A stretch of DNA of 64,000 nucleotides, from the NCBI RefSeq assembly GCF_000768705.1, contig NZ_AVPJ01000001.1, positions 1 through 64,000 on the forward strand, in the 5' to 3' direction. Below the pieces are notes generated by a model. It was not told where the DNA came from and ran no database searches. It worked only from the letters and a program-made list of their open reading frames with translations. This document shows, piece after piece, positions 30,457 to 38,812 of this stretch. The stretch is from Knoellia sinensis KCTC 19936. Its GTDB lineage: Bacteria > Actinomycetota > Actinomycetes > Actinomycetales > Dermatophilaceae. How positions within the stretch are numbered: position 1 is the stretch's first letter; every line of letters starts with the position of its first letter. A program made the translations under genes and the position numbers.

Positions 30457-31794
30457 TCACAGGCGAGGGAGGTACCGCTCGAGCTCGAACGCGGTCACCT
30501 GACCGCGGTAGTCGGCCCACTCGGCACGCTTGTTGCGCAGGAAGAAGTCGAAGGTGTGCTCACCCAGGGTCTCGGCAACGAGCTCGCTCTCCTCCATGAC
30601 CTCGATGGCGTCCATGAGCGACGCGGGCAACGGACGGATGCCCATCGCCTTGCGCTCGGCATCGGTCAGGCCCCAGACGTCGTCCTCGGTCTCCGGTGCG
30701 AGTTCATAGCCCTCCTCGATGCCCTTGAGCCCGGCCGCGAGAAGGACCGAGAAGGCGAGGTAGGGATTGCACGCACTGTCGATCGAGCGGACCTCGACGC
30801 GGCTGCTCTGGCCCTTGTTGGGCTTGTACATGGGCACGCGCACCATCGCGGAACGGTTGTTGTGCCCCCACGTGAGGTGGGCCGGCGCCTCTCCCCCGCC
30901 CCAGAGTCGCTTGTAGCTGTTGACCCACTGGTTCGTGACGGCGGTGATCTCGGCACCGTGGTGGAGGAGTCCGGCGATGAACTGCCGCCCGGTCTTGCTC
31001 AGCTGGTAGGGCGCGCCGGCCTCGTAGAAGGCGTTGCTGTCTCCGTCGAACAGCGACATGTGGGTGTGCATCCCCGAGCCGGGGTGGTCCGCCAGCGGCT
31101 TTGGCATGAAGGAGGCATAGATGCCCTGCTCGAGGGCGACCTCCTTGATGACGGTCCTGAAGGTCATGATGTTGTCGGCGGTCGACAGAGCGTCGGCGTA
31201 GCGCAGGTCGATCTCGTTCTGCCCCGGCGCACCCTCGTGGTGACTGAACTCGACGCTGATCCCCATGGACTCGAGCATCGTGATGGCCGCACGCCGGAAG
31301 TCCTGCGCCGACCCGTGGGGGACGTGGTCGAAGTAGCCGGCCTGGTCGATGGGCGTCGGCGTCTCCCCGGGACGGAAGCCCCGCTCGAAGAGGAAGAACT
31401 CGATCTCGGGGTGGGTGTAGAACGTGAAGCCCTGGTCCGCCGCCTTCGCGAGCGTCCGCTGGAGGACGTGGCGAGGATCGGCCATGCTCGGCGCACCGTC
31501 GGGCAGGCTGATGTCGCAGAACATCCTGGCCGTCCCCGGGTTGTCGCCGCGCCACGGCAGCACCTGGAACGTCGAGGGATCGGGCTTGGCGAGCATGTCG
31601 GCCTCGTAGACCCGGGCGAAGCCCTCGATGACCGAACCGTCGAAACCGATGCCCTCGGAAAAGGCCCCCTCGAGCTCGGCGGGCGCGATGGCCACGGACT
31701 TCAACGCACCGAGGACATCGGTGAACCAGAGCCGGACGAAGCGGATGTCCCGCTCCTCGATGGTGCGGAGCACGAACTCCTGCTGACGATCCAT
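30457..31794 (-). CDS. glnA2: Glutamine synthetase-family enzyme, GlnA2 type
   Basis: A 445-residue GS-family ligase whose start [20 protein letters not shown] and neighbour glnE match the mycobacterial glnA2-glnE pair rather than the main GlnA1. [13 protein letters not shown], the ATP-site [16 protein letters not shown] and the glutamate-site [20 protein letters not shown] are present. In some actinobacteria the GlnA2 type is reported to act on polyamines, so glutamine synthesis is not certain. ATG 31794 lies 7 nt after TAGGAT (31807-31802), which suggests a leaderless message. The open frame upstream is unrelated. Confidence 0.9.
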   Translation of the reverse strand: MDRQQEFVLRTIEERDIRFVRLWFTDVLGALKSVAIAPAELEGAFSEGIGFDGSVIEGFARVYEADMLAKPDPSTFQVLPWRGDNPGTARMFCDISLPDGAPSMADPRHVLQRTLAKAADQGFTFYTHPEIEFFLFERGFRPGETPTPIDQAGYFDHVPHGSAQDFRRAAITMLESMGISVEFSHHEGAPGQNEIDLRYADALSTADNIMTFRTVIKEVALEQGIYASFMPKPLADHPGSGMHTHMSLFDGDSNAFYEAGAPYQLSKTGRQFIAGLLHHGAEITAVTNQWVNSYKRLWGGGEAPAHLTWGHNNRSAMVRVPMYKPNKGQSSRVEVRSIDSACNPYLAFSVLLAAGLKGIEEGYELAPETEDDVWGLTDAERKAMGIRPLPASLMDAIEVMEESELVAETLGEHTFDFFLRNKRAEWADYRGQVTAFELERYLPRL

Positions 31795-31818
31795 GGTCGG
31801 CATCCTAGGGGAGGCAGG

Positions 31819-31855
31819 GCAAGGGCCCCGGAGCGTCTCGCTCCGGGGCCCTTGC
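31819..31855 (-). terminator. Strong terminator hairpin after the M6 protease gene
   Basis: A perfect 17-bp stem with a 3-nt loop (GCAAGGGCCCCGGAGCG at 31819-31835 and its complement at 31839-31855) lies between the protease stop and the glnA2 start. It should stop transcription from the protease gene, and it leaves only about 25 bp for the glnA2 promoter core. Confidence 0.8.
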
Positions 31856-31882
31856 TCAGTGATTCGGCGTCCGCCGGTCAGG

Positions 31883-34195
31883 TCACTTGAAGCGAACCTG
31901 GACCAGCAACTCGTTGGCGTTGAACGCCTTGGCGACCGTGAGGGTCGTGCCCGTGCCGGCCACCTTGGTGGAGTGCCACGGGTTGTCGGCGGCCCAGTAG
32001 CGGTTCGGGTCGCTGTCGTCGAACGTCGGCATGGCCGGGCTCGACGGCACCTCCTCGGGAACACCATTGCGGTGGAAGGTCACCGCGTCGGTCTTCTCGA
32101 GTCCGAAGGTCGCATCGAAGGGCTGGCGGCGGTTGCCGAGCTGGCCGCCACCGTCGAACTTGATGGTCGCGGGGCGGGCGTCGACGGGCAGCGTCAGGCC
32201 ACCACCGGGGTGCGTGCGGGTGTTGTTGTCGGTGTAGGCACCGTCGGAGTACCAGACCAGCATGCCGTTCTGGTACGGGAAGCGCTCCACCCAGTCGGGA
32301 CGGGTCGAGCCCCAACCGAAGTTGTACGGGCCGGTCTTGAGACCAGCGTCGTAGCCGGAGTAGACCCGGTTCTCGGCGAGGTAGAAGTGCGAGACGCTCT
32401 TGCTGATCGTGCCGCTCATCCGGGAGAACCCGGACGCCGTCCAGCCGTTGTCACCGGACTCGACGTCGTCGGTGAGCAGGGCCGCGCCGTCAGCCGTGAT
32501 GGAGAGGTCGTCAAGGAACGCACCCTTGAAGTGCAGACCACCATCAGTGGCGTAGCGGAAGCGGACCTGGACGGACTTGCCGACGTAGGGGGTGAGGTCC
32601 CACGACTTCTGGACCCAACCGGCGCTCTTGCCGTCGATCGCGCCGAGCTCGGTCCAGGTCGCGCCGCCGTCCGTGGACACCTCGGTGTAGAGGTAGTCGT
32701 AGGCGGGCTCGATGTCGTGCTCGATCCAGGTCGAGAGCGACGCGGAGGACTTGCCGGTGAGGTCGACGGTGCGGGTCAGCGTGTTCTGCAGGTTGTCGGC
32801 CGAACCGCCCCACCACTCGGAGCTGCCCGAGCGAGGAGTGTTGTAGTTCGTCGTCACCTGCTTGTCCGGCAGGTTCACGAGGATCGCCTCTGCGGCGGAC
32901 TTGCTGTCACGGTCGGCCGGGCCGAGCTTGACGTCCTGGTCGGCGCCGAACTTGACGGTCTTGTGGTTGAGCCAGCCGAGCTGGAGCTTCTCCCACGGAC
33001 CCATGTAGCCCGGCTCGTCGCCGATGGCGTCCTTGCCGGGGTTGAGGTAGGACCCGCCGGACATGAGGGTCCAGAAGCCGGTGCCGTTGTCGCCACCCGC
33101 GGTGTCGTAGAGGTCGGGCAGTTCGAGGTCGTGCGCGAACTCGTGCGCGAAGACGCCGAGACCACCGTTCTCGGGCTCGGTCGTGTAGTCACCGATCCAC
33201 ATGCCGGAGTCGCCCAGCGGGACACCACCGAGGGGGTTGCCCTCGGGGCCGGCCTTGCCGATCATGTTCGAGAAGGCGTACCAGCGGTGCGACCAGATGG
33301 CGTCCTCACCCTGCTCGCCACCGCCGACCTCTTCGCCGACACCGGCGTGGATGGCCTGGAAGTGGTCGATGTAGCCATCGGACTCGGCGAAGTTGCCGTC
33401 AGCGTCGTGGTCGTAGCGGTCGACCTTGTCGAACTGCGCGAGGTAGGTCTTGATCTCGGCGTCGGTCTTGCCGGCAGCCTTCTCGGCTGCGTACCAGGCC
33501 GCTGCCGTGTCCTTGATGTAGTTCCAGTAGCCGTCGGCCTCGTTGATCTTGGGCGATCCGTAGCGGGACTCGTTGAACGGCACCTTGACCCAGTTGGACA
33601 CGTCACCCTTGGCGAGGAAGCGACCGTTGGACTGCTTGAGGAAGAAGTCCTTCATCGACTTCTCGGGCCCGAACATGAGGTCCATGAAGTGGGCGCGGTC
33701 GAAGTTCGACTTCCAGATGCTCGAGTTGTCGTCGGTCGCGCCCTTGTCCGCCCAGTCGCGGTCGGGCTCGGGGATGGTGTTGTGGAGCGGCCCGGCGTCG
33801 CCACCGGTCCGAGAGTCGACCTGCGTGCCGAACTCGGAGAGGATCGTGAAGATCGACTCCTCGCGGTTCACGGGGTAGGACACGTAGCGGTCCTTGGCCG
33901 CAGGCGTGCCCTTCTTCGCGGCCGCGTTGCCCTTGAGCTTGATGACGCGCTGGCCACCGCGGCTCTCGGTCGTCGCCTCGCCCTTGACGAGCTTCTCGAC
34001 GGCCTCCTTGCGCAGGGCGCGCTGGGCGTCGCCCAGGGGGTTGGGCAGGTCATCGTGCTTCTTGGCCGAGGCCTTCTGCTCCGCCGGCGGTGCGCTGGGC
34101 TGAGCCTGCGCACCCATGGGGGCGAGACTCACCACCAGGGCGGCTCCGGCCAAACCGGCCAGTCCGGTCAGGGCGCGACTGTGTCGTCGTGTCAC
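31883..34195 (-). CDS. Secreted M6-family (InhA-like) metalloprotease
   Basis: A 770-residue exported zinc protease. GTG 34195 follows a GGAGG ribosome-binding site. A signal peptide is clear: [21 protein letters not shown] then [11 protein letters not shown] propeptide with [12 protein letters not shown] follows. The catalytic helix is [17 protein letters not shown] (HExxH plus downstream Asp). The usual Gly of the M6 motif HExxHxxGxxD is Glu here. C-terminal regions (about residues 420-600, including [14 protein letters not shown]-like strands and [15 protein letters not shown]) look like beta-sandwich or MAM-like modules. No membrane anchor or sorting signal is seen, so it is released outside. 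Confidence 0.88.
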   Translation of the reverse strand: MTRRHSRALTGLAGLAGAALVVSLAPMGAQAQPSAPPAEQKASAKKHDDLPNPLGDAQRALRKEAVEKLVKGEATTESRGGQRVIKLKGNAAAKKGTPAAKDRYVSYPVNREESIFTILSEFGTQVDSRTGGDAGPLHNTIPEPDRDWADKGATDDNSSIWKSNFDRAHFMDLMFGPEKSMKDFFLKQSNGRFLAKGDVSNWVKVPFNESRYGSPKINEADGYWNYIKDTAAAWYAAEKAAGKTDAEIKTYLAQFDKVDRYDHDADGNFAESDGYIDHFQAIHAGVGEEVGGGEQGEDAIWSHRWYAFSNMIGKAGPEGNPLGGVPLGDSGMWIGDYTTEPENGGLGVFAHEFAHDLELPDLYDTAGGDNGTGFWTLMSGGSYLNPGKDAIGDEPGYMGPWEKLQLGWLNHKTVKFGADQDVKLGPADRDSKSAAEAILVNLPDKQVTTNYNTPRSGSSEWWGGSADNLQNTLTRTVDLTGKSSASLSTWIEHDIEPAYDYLYTEVSTDGGATWTELGAIDGKSAGWVQKSWDLTPYVGKSVQVRFRYATDGGLHFKGAFLDDLSITADGAALLTDDVESGDNGWTASGFSRMSGTISKSVSHFYLAENRVYSGYDAGLKTGPYNFGWGSTRPDWVERFPYQNGMLVWYSDGAYTDNNTRTHPGGGLTLPVDARPATIKFDGGGQLGNRRQPFDATFGLEKTDAVTFHRNGVPEEVPSSPAMPTFDDSDPNRYWAADNPWHSTKVAGTGTTLTVAKAFNANELLVQVRFK

Positions 34196-34246
34196 TGTTC
34201 CTCCGAGTGTGATCGCCCGCCAGGGGTCAGGCAGGGCCACCGCAGA

Positions 34247-34309
34247 AAACCATGTGCAATCGTTTTGCACAATGGTTTGTGGGGATTCTTTTACCTTGCC
34301 TTTACCTTC
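34247..34309. promoter_or_regulatory. Inverted repeat and 11-bp direct repeats between the protease gene and panB
   Basis: AAACCATGTGCAA (34247-34259) and TTGCACAATGGTTT (34265-34278) form an inverted repeat with one bulged base and a 5-nt loop. Next to it, TTTACCTT occurs twice with an 11-bp period (34291-34309, one helical turn). Both lie in the divergent promoter region and are more AT-rich than their surroundings. They look like protein-binding sites; the regulator is unknown. Confidence 0.45.
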
Positions 34310-34376
34310 CGAGCGTGGGACGAGGCAGGCCACACCACGAGCCCCGCCGCCCGATCACCTCTGACAGGATCGGCGC

Positions 34377-35246
34377 ATGAGCGATCAGCCGACCCCCGCC
34401 TCAGAGACGACCAACCCCTACGGGACAGGCGCCCAAGCCGCTCCCCAGAAGCGGATCCGTGTCCCCCACCTCCAGAAGATGAAGGAGACGGGCGAGAAGT
34501 GGGCCATGCTCACGGCCTACGACATGTACACGGCAGAGATCTTCGACGAGGCCGGGATCCCGGTCCTGCTCGTCGGCGACTCGGCCGGCAACAACGTCTA
34601 CGGCTTCGAGACGACGGTCCCGGTGACCGTCGACCACCTCGTCCCCCTGTGTCGGGCGGTGACCTCGGCCGCGAAGCACGCGATGGTCGTCGCCGACCTG
34701 CCCTTCGGCTCCTACCAGGCCAGTCCACAGCAGGCGCTCGCGACCGCCACACGCTTCATGAAGGAGGGGATGGCGCACGCCGTGAAGCTCGAGGGTGGCA
34801 AGCCGATGGTGCCGGAGGTGGAACTCCTCGTGCGCGCCGGCATCCCGGTCATGGGGCACATTGGCTTCACACCGCAGAGCGAGCACGTCCTTGGGGGCTA
34901 CCGCGTCCAGGGTCGCGGCGACGGCGCAGAGCGTCTTCTCGAGGATGCCTTGGCGCTCCAGGAGGCCGGCTGCTTCTCCATCGTCATGGAGATGGTCCCG
35001 GCACCCGTCGCCAAGAAGGTCACCGAGGCACTCCACATCCCGACGATCGGCATCGGCGCGGGACCGGAGTGCGACGCGCAGGTGCTTGTCTGGCAGGACA
35101 TGGCCGGCCTGCGTGGCGGACGCGCGCCGCGCTTCGTCAAGAAGTACCTCGACATGCGCACCGACCTCGGCAACGCGGCCAAGGCGTACGCGTCCGAGGT
35201 TGCCGCCGGTTCCTTCCCTGCCACCGAGCACAGCTTCGAGGAGTAG
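34377..35246 (+). CDS. panB: 3-methyl-2-oxobutanoate hydroxymethyltransferase
   Basis: First committed step of pantothenate synthesis, transferring a hydroxymethyl group from methylene-tetrahydrofolate to ketoisovalerate. The 289-residue protein has [33 protein letters not shown] (metal-binding Asp), [30 protein letters not shown] and the conserved [18 protein letters not shown] start-proximal tail of about 25 residues is Pro/Thr-rich. The gene is followed by a very strong terminator palindrome. Confidence 0.96.
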   Translation: MSDQPTPASETTNPYGTGAQAAPQKRIRVPHLQKMKETGEKWAMLTAYDMYTAEIFDEAGIPVLLVGDSAGNNVYGFETTVPVTVDHLVPLCRAVTSAAKHAMVVADLPFGSYQASPQQALATATRFMKEGMAHAVKLEGGKPMVPEVELLVRAGIPVMGHIGFTPQSEHVLGGYRVQGRGDGAERLLEDALALQEAGCFSIVMEMVPAPVAKKVTEALHIPTIGIGAGPECDAQVLVWQDMAGLRGGRAPRFVKKYLDMRTDLGNAAKAYASEVAAGSFPATEHSFEE

Positions 35247-35266
35247 GCGACCGGACCAGAACGAGA

Positions 35267-35309
35267 GCCGGTATGCCGGGTGCGCACCCGGCATACCGGC
35301 TTCTTCTTT
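35267..35309 (+). terminator. panB terminator: 34-bp perfect palindrome with T-rich tail
   Basis: GCCGGTATGCCGGGTGC (35267-35283) is followed without a gap by its exact complement (35284-35300), then TTCTTCTTT. This has the structure of an intrinsic terminator for the + strand. Each arm contains the GTATGCC word that recurs through the window. Confidence 0.8.
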
Positions 35310-35371
35310 CGCAACTGATTGCCCTGTCCGGCGAGGAGCACGGCGGGCGCCGGACAGGGCAATCAGTTGCG
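35310..35371. repeat. Second hairpin: 24-bp perfect inverted repeat with a 14-nt loop
   Basis: The arms are 35310-35333 and 35348-35371 (CGCAACTGATTGCCCTGTCC then GGCG, and the exact complement). The repeat abuts the panB terminator on one side and starts 1 nt from the stop of the 69-residue minus-strand gene on the other. It may terminate that gene. The unusual arm length and perfect match also fit an extragenic repeated palindrome. Confidence 0.65.
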
Positions 35372-35372
35372 G

Positions 35373-35582
35373 CTAATCCTCGAGGTCCTCGTCGTCCCAG
35401 GTCGCGCCCTTGCCCTCCCAGGCCTTGTCCTCGGCGTCCCACTGCTCGGTGTTCTCAGCAGCCGAGGAGAGCGCGTTCCGGGCCTCGTCCTCGGTGGCGT
35501 AGGGGCCCATCACGTCGTCGTTGCGGCTGCGGTTCTCGTCGGTCTCGACCTGCTTGGTCTGGATGTTGTACCAGTACGCCAT
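35373..35582 (-). CDS. Small acidic conserved protein, SPOR-like start
   Basis: A 69-residue protein beginning [21 protein letters not shown] short segment with [15 protein letters not shown] looks like the strand-helix pattern of SPOR or related small domains. The C-terminal half is strongly acidic with several Trp residues ([18 protein letters not shown]). Similar small proteins sit beside map in actinobacteria. It is divergent from map, 50 bp away, and its function is unknown. Confidence 0.65.
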   Translation of the reverse strand: MAYWYNIQTKQVETDENRSRNDDVMGPYATEDEARNALSSAAENTEQWDAEDKAWEGKGATWDDEDLED

Positions 35583-35632
35583 GCGTGTCCTCCTCGGTTC
35601 GTGGCAGCTGCAGTCTGCCTAGACTCCACCGT

Positions 35633-36496
35633 ATGCCGATGACGTACGGAAGTGTCGCTCCCGGTGAGGTCTCCCCGAGGCGTCCCGTTCCTGCCAGCAT
35701 CGAGCGACCGGAGTACGTCGACAAGGCTGCGCCCGACAAGAACCTCTCCCCCGAGGTCAAGGACGCCGAGACGATCGAACTCATGCGCGTCGCGGGTCGC
35801 CTTGCGGCACAGGCGATGGAGGCAGCTGCCGCAGTGATCGAACCCGGCGTCACCACTGACGAGATCGACCGCGTCGGCCACGAGTTCCTGCTCGACCATG
35901 GCGCCTACCCCTCGACGTTGGGCTACCGAGGCTTCCCGAAGTCGCTGTGCACGTCGGTCAACGAGGTGGTGTGCCACGGGATCCCCGACTCTCGACCGCT
36001 CGAGGACGGCGACATCGTCAACATCGACATCACGGCCTACATCGGTGGAGTCCACGGCGACACGGACGCGACCTACCTCTGCGGTGACGTCGACGAGGAG
36101 TCGCGGCAGCTCGTCGAACGCACCCGTGAGGCGATGATGCGCGGAATCAAGGCGGCGGTTCCCGGTCGACAGGTCAACATCATCGGTCGGGTCATCGAGA
36201 GCTACGCCAAGCGGTTCGGCTACGGCGTCGTGCGCGACTTCACGGGACACGGCATCGGGCGCTCGTTCCACTCCGGTCTGATCATCCCGCACTACGACGC
36301 GGCGCCGTCCTACGACACCGTCATCGCGCCCGGCATGACGTTCACGATCGAGCCGATGCTCAACCTCGGCACCGAAAAGTGGGAGATGTGGGACGACGAC
36401 TGGACCGTCGTCACGACGGACCGGCGCCGGTCGGCCCAGTTCGAGCACACGATCCTCATCACCGACAGCGGCAACGAGATCCTCACCCTCCCCTGA
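35633..36496 (+). CDS. map: Methionine aminopeptidase, type I
   Basis: Removes the initiator Met from new proteins. The 287-residue enzyme has the pita-bread metal ligands: [19 protein letters not shown] (two Asp), [11 protein letters not shown] (His), [10 protein letters not shown] (Glu) and FEHTILIT (Glu). [10 protein letters not shown] supplies the substrate-side His. An N-terminal extension of about 40 residues ([20 protein letters not shown]) matches the long MetAP form of actinobacteria, here without the zinc fingers. ATG 35633 lies 7 nt after TAGACT (35620-35625) and has no ribosome-binding site, so it is probably leaderless. The open frame in this register extends 3.8 kb upstream, but only by chance. 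Confidence 0.95.
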   Translation: MPMTYGSVAPGEVSPRRPVPASIERPEYVDKAAPDKNLSPEVKDAETIELMRVAGRLAAQAMEAAAAVIEPGVTTDEIDRVGHEFLLDHGAYPSTLGYRGFPKSLCTSVNEVVCHGIPDSRPLEDGDIVNIDITAYIGGVHGDTDATYLCGDVDEESRQLVERTREAMMRGIKAAVPGRQVNIIGRVIESYAKRFGYGVVRDFTGHGIGRSFHSGLIIPHYDAAPSYDTVIAPGMTFTIEPMLNLGTEKWEMWDDDWTVVTTDRRRSAQFEHTILITDSGNEILTLP

Positions 36497-36527
36497 CCTC
36501 GCCATCCGACGGACGAAGGAGTCCTCC

Positions 36528-37307
36528 ATGAGCAAGAAGAGCGCAAAGAGCGGCCTGCCCCTCGGGATCGACGTGGGCGGAAGCGGCATCAAGGGCGCAC
36601 CGGTCGACCTCACGAAGGGTGAGTTCGCCGGCAAGCGCAAAAGGATCGACACCCCGGAGAAATCCACGCCTGAGGCGGTCGGCGACATCATCGACGAGAT
36701 CGTCGACCACTTCGACGAGGTCCGGGGCGACTCCCCCATCGGCATCACGATCCCTGGCGTGGTCACCAAGGGGGTCGTCCGGTCGGCCGCCAACATCGAC
36801 AAGTCCTGGCTCGACTTCGAGGCCGAGAAGATGCTCGAGGAGAAGCTCGGTCACGACATCGTGCTCGTCAATGACGCGGACGCCGCCGGGGTCGCAGAGT
36901 TGCACTACGGCGCGGCCAAGGGGCAGAAGGGGCTCGTCATCGTCACGACCCTCGGTACGGGCATCGGCTCCGCCCTGATCCACGACGGCCGGCTCATCCC
37001 CAACTCGGAACTCGGCCACTTGGAGATCGACGGTTTCGACGCCGAGAAGCGGGCGGCGTCGTCCATCAAGGAGAACGAGGGACTCAGCTACGCCGAGTGG
37101 GCGGAGCGACTCCAGCGCTACTACTCACACGTCGAGAGCCTGCTGTGGCCTGACCTCTTCGTTGTCGGCGGCGGGGTGTCCAAGGACCACGAGGAGTTCC
37201 TCCCCCTGCTCAAGCTGCGCACGCCGATCGTTCCGGCGGAACTCGAGAACAAGGCGGGGATCATCGGCGCCGCGCATCTGGCTCAGGAGTATCACGACTC
37301 GCTCTGA
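36528..37307 (+). CDS. ppgK: Polyphosphate glucokinase
   Basis: Phosphorylates glucose with polyphosphate or ATP, an actinobacterial hallmark. This ROK-family enzyme of 259 residues has [17 protein letters not shown] (phosphate 1 motif), [37 protein letters not shown] (catalytic Asp), [15 protein letters not shown] (phosphate 2) and [15 protein letters not shown] lies 6 nt before ATG 36528. It follows map by 31 bp and is probably on the same transcript. Confidence 0.95.
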   Translation: MSKKSAKSGLPLGIDVGGSGIKGAPVDLTKGEFAGKRKRIDTPEKSTPEAVGDIIDEIVDHFDEVRGDSPIGITIPGVVTKGVVRSAANIDKSWLDFEAEKMLEEKLGHDIVLVNDADAAGVAELHYGAAKGQKGLVIVTTLGTGIGSALIHDGRLIPNSELGHLEIDGFDAEKRAASSIKENEGLSYAEWAERLQRYYSHVESLLWPDLFVVGGGVSKDHEEFLPLLKLRTPIVPAELENKAGIIGAAHLAQEYHDSL

Positions 37308-37345
37308 GCGGGACGTTCCGGCTGGGCGCCGTGGCCGGGTCCGGC

Positions 37346-37531
37346 TCAGCGCTGCCGGGCGATGACCATGGCCTTCTTGGGGATGTTCTTCTCGACGTCG
37401 AACTTCGCCTTCTTGCCGGTCGTGAGTTGCTCGGCGTAGCCCATCTTGGAGAGGCGCATGAGGACGACCGGGCAGGCTTTGCAGCGCGGTTTGTCCTTGC
37501 AGCACTTCTTCTTGGCGGAGACCTTGGGCAC
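37346..37531 (-). CDS. 61-residue Cys-rich basic protein under an iron-box promoter
   Basis: A small protein starting MPKVSAKKKCCKDKPRCKAC with four Cys in the first 20 residues (CC-N5-C-N2-C), then LMRLSKMGYAEQLTTGKKAK; about one residue in four is Lys or Arg. The Cys cluster could bind a metal or an Fe-S cluster. The GTG at 37531 lies 6 nt after TACTCT, so the message would start at the start codon. An IdeR/DtxR-like operator covers the promoter, so expression should rise when iron is short. Similar small proteins occur in other actinobacteria, but I know of no function. Confidence 0.7.
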   Translation of the reverse strand: MPKVSAKKKCCKDKPRCKACPVVLMRLSKMGYAEQLTTGKKAKFDVEKNIPKKAMVIARQR

Positions 37532-37537
37532 GCGCCG

Positions 37538-37567
37538 AGAGTAGGTGAGCCTTACCTATGTCGGCAA
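37538..37567 (-). promoter_or_regulatory. Iron-box (DtxR/IdeR-type) operator inside a leaderless promoter
   Basis: On the minus strand, -35 TTGCCG (37567-37562), an 18-bp spacer and -10 TACTCT (37543-37538). The spacer holds ATAGGTAAGGCTCACCTAC (37559-37541), which matches the standard 19-bp iron box TTAGGTTAGGCTAACCTAA at 15 of 19 positions by my count, including all of AGG and CCTA cores. The overlap with -35/-10 is the usual arrangement for iron-dependent repression. Confidence 0.7.
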
Positions 37568-37589
37568 GTCCCGCCCACGGGCTGGCGCC

Positions 37590-38243
37590 TCAGCCGACCC
37601 GGAACTCGATCGCGCCCTGCTCCGCCAAGTCACGGATCTCGGTGTCGGCTCCGCCGAGTGCCTCGGCCTGCCCGAGGTAGAGATCGCGGCCACGCTCGCC
37701 CAGCAGTCCGTCGTGGATCGGGATGGCGATGGGAGGGTTGAGCCTGCGCAGGAAGCCGGTCATCTCGCGACTCCGCTGCCACGGAGCGTTGAGCGGGAAG
37801 GCGACGATGTCGACGTCACCCGGCTCTCCTTCCACGCTGTCGCCCGGGTGGTAGAAACTCGGCTCGCCCACCGCCTGGAGCACCACCCCGACGTTGGGGA
37901 TGCGTGGGATGTCGTCGTGGATGAGGGCATGGATCTCCCCCACCGGCGTCACTCGAACCCGCCCGAGCGTCGACGTGCCTCCGTGCGCGACCGCGTCGGC
38001 GCCGAGTCCCGAAATGATCGGCAGGCTCCCGGGGTCGACGAGGACGCGCGCGTCCGGATTGTGGCGAAGGAGTTCTGGAAGCCGCTGCTGGTCGAGGTGG
38101 TCAGCGTGTTGGTGGGTCACCACGATCGCGGAGAGTTCGCGCAGGTCCTCGAACCCTGGGGTGAAGCCTCCGGGGTCGATGAGGATTCGTTGGTCGGCCA
38201 TCTCCACGAGGACGCAGGCATGTCCGAGATGCGTGATGCGCAT
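37590..38243 (-). CDS. MBL-fold metal-dependent hydrolase
   Basis: A 217-residue metallo-beta-lactamase-fold protein starting MRITHLGHACVLVEMADQRI. Metal ligands are seen in VTHQHADHLD (THxHxDH), SFYHPGDSVEG and PIHDG. It resembles the UlaG/YycJ-like group with DPGG near the start, and the substrate is unknown. The frame is open 35 codons further upstream, but that sequence is rnpB (the P1 stem at 38278-38292), so ATG 38243 with GGGGAG beside it is preferred. It is transcribed in the same direction as rnpB. Confidence 0.85.
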   Translation of the reverse strand: MRITHLGHACVLVEMADQRILIDPGGFTPGFEDLRELSAIVVTHQHADHLDQQRLPELLRHNPDARVLVDPGSLPIISGLGADAVAHGGTSTLGRVRVTPVGEIHALIHDDIPRIPNVGVVLQAVGEPSFYHPGDSVEGEPGDVDIVAFPLNAPWQRSREMTGFLRRLNPPIAIPIHDGLLGERGRDLYLGQAEALGGADTEIRDLAEQGAIEFRVG

Positions 38244-38275
38244 CTCCCCACGGTATGCCTCCGGGGTGGCTCTGT

Positions 38276-38666
38276 GGGCGGACGAGTCAGTCATAAGCCG
38301 GGTTCTGTCACGTGGCCGGTTGCCCGGGTCACGCTGACGGTCATCCATCTTGGGCCACTGTTGCCAGCGGCCTCCAGCGCCCTACCCGTGTGCTCGGGCG
38401 GGCCGCCCTCGAACGCACACTGTCTGAGCTTGCTCCGGGTGGGGTTTACCTAGCCGACTCCGTCACCGGAGCCGCTGGTGGTCTCTTACACCACCGTTTC
38501 ACCCTTACCCCGTCGCCGATGAACGACGATGAGGCGGTCTGTTCTCTGTGGCACTGTCCCGCGGGTCACCCCGGGTGGCTGTTGGCCACCACCATGCCCT
38601 GTGGAGCCCGGACTTTCCTCGACGTGGTTGCCCACGCCGCGACCGTCGGACTGACTCGTCCGCTTC
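38276..38666 (-). ncRNA. rnpB: RNase P RNA (M1 RNA), type A
   Basis: The ribozyme that matures tRNA 5' ends. The ends form a perfect 15-bp P1 stem: GCGGACGAGTCAGTC at the 5' end (38663-38649 on the minus strand) and its complement at 38292-38278. The P4 signature GAGGAAAGTCCGGGCTCCAC (38620-38601) and the 3' counterpart ACAGAACCCGGCTTA (38309-38295) are the universal RNase P core sequences. A candidate -10 TATGCT lies just upstream at about 38678-38673. The length of about 390 nt is normal for actinobacteria. Confidence 0.95.
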
Positions 38667-38812
38667 TACCTAGCATAGAGGTGCCCGCCGACTCCTCGAC
38701 CCGACGCGACAGATGCAGCAAAGGTGGCCCCAGACAGGGATAAGGTTCGTATGCCTCCAGGTCCTGCACGTGCCAGGCCAGGTTGGGGGTCTGTTTCAAG
38801 AAGGGACCATCA
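38667..38812. promoter_or_regulatory. Junction between housekeeping genes and the polysaccharide locus
   Basis: This spacer carries the rnpB promoter leftwards and must carry the promoter of the first polysaccharide gene rightwards. A weak -10-like TAAGGT at 38741-38746 is the best + strand candidate. AAGAAGGGA at 38799-38807 is the ribosome-binding site of the next gene. No tRNA, repeat or integrase remnant marks the boundary. Confidence 0.35.

Noticed and set aside
31793-36496. A 1567-codon open frame on the + strand
   Set aside because: Apart from its last 288 codons (map), it runs antisense to the M6 protease gene and across panB in a wrong frame. GC-rich codon bias opens such frames; no domain or start site supports it.
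38244-38348. N-terminal extension of the MBL-fold protein
   Set aside because: The sequence is the 3' part of rnpB, including its P1 stem.
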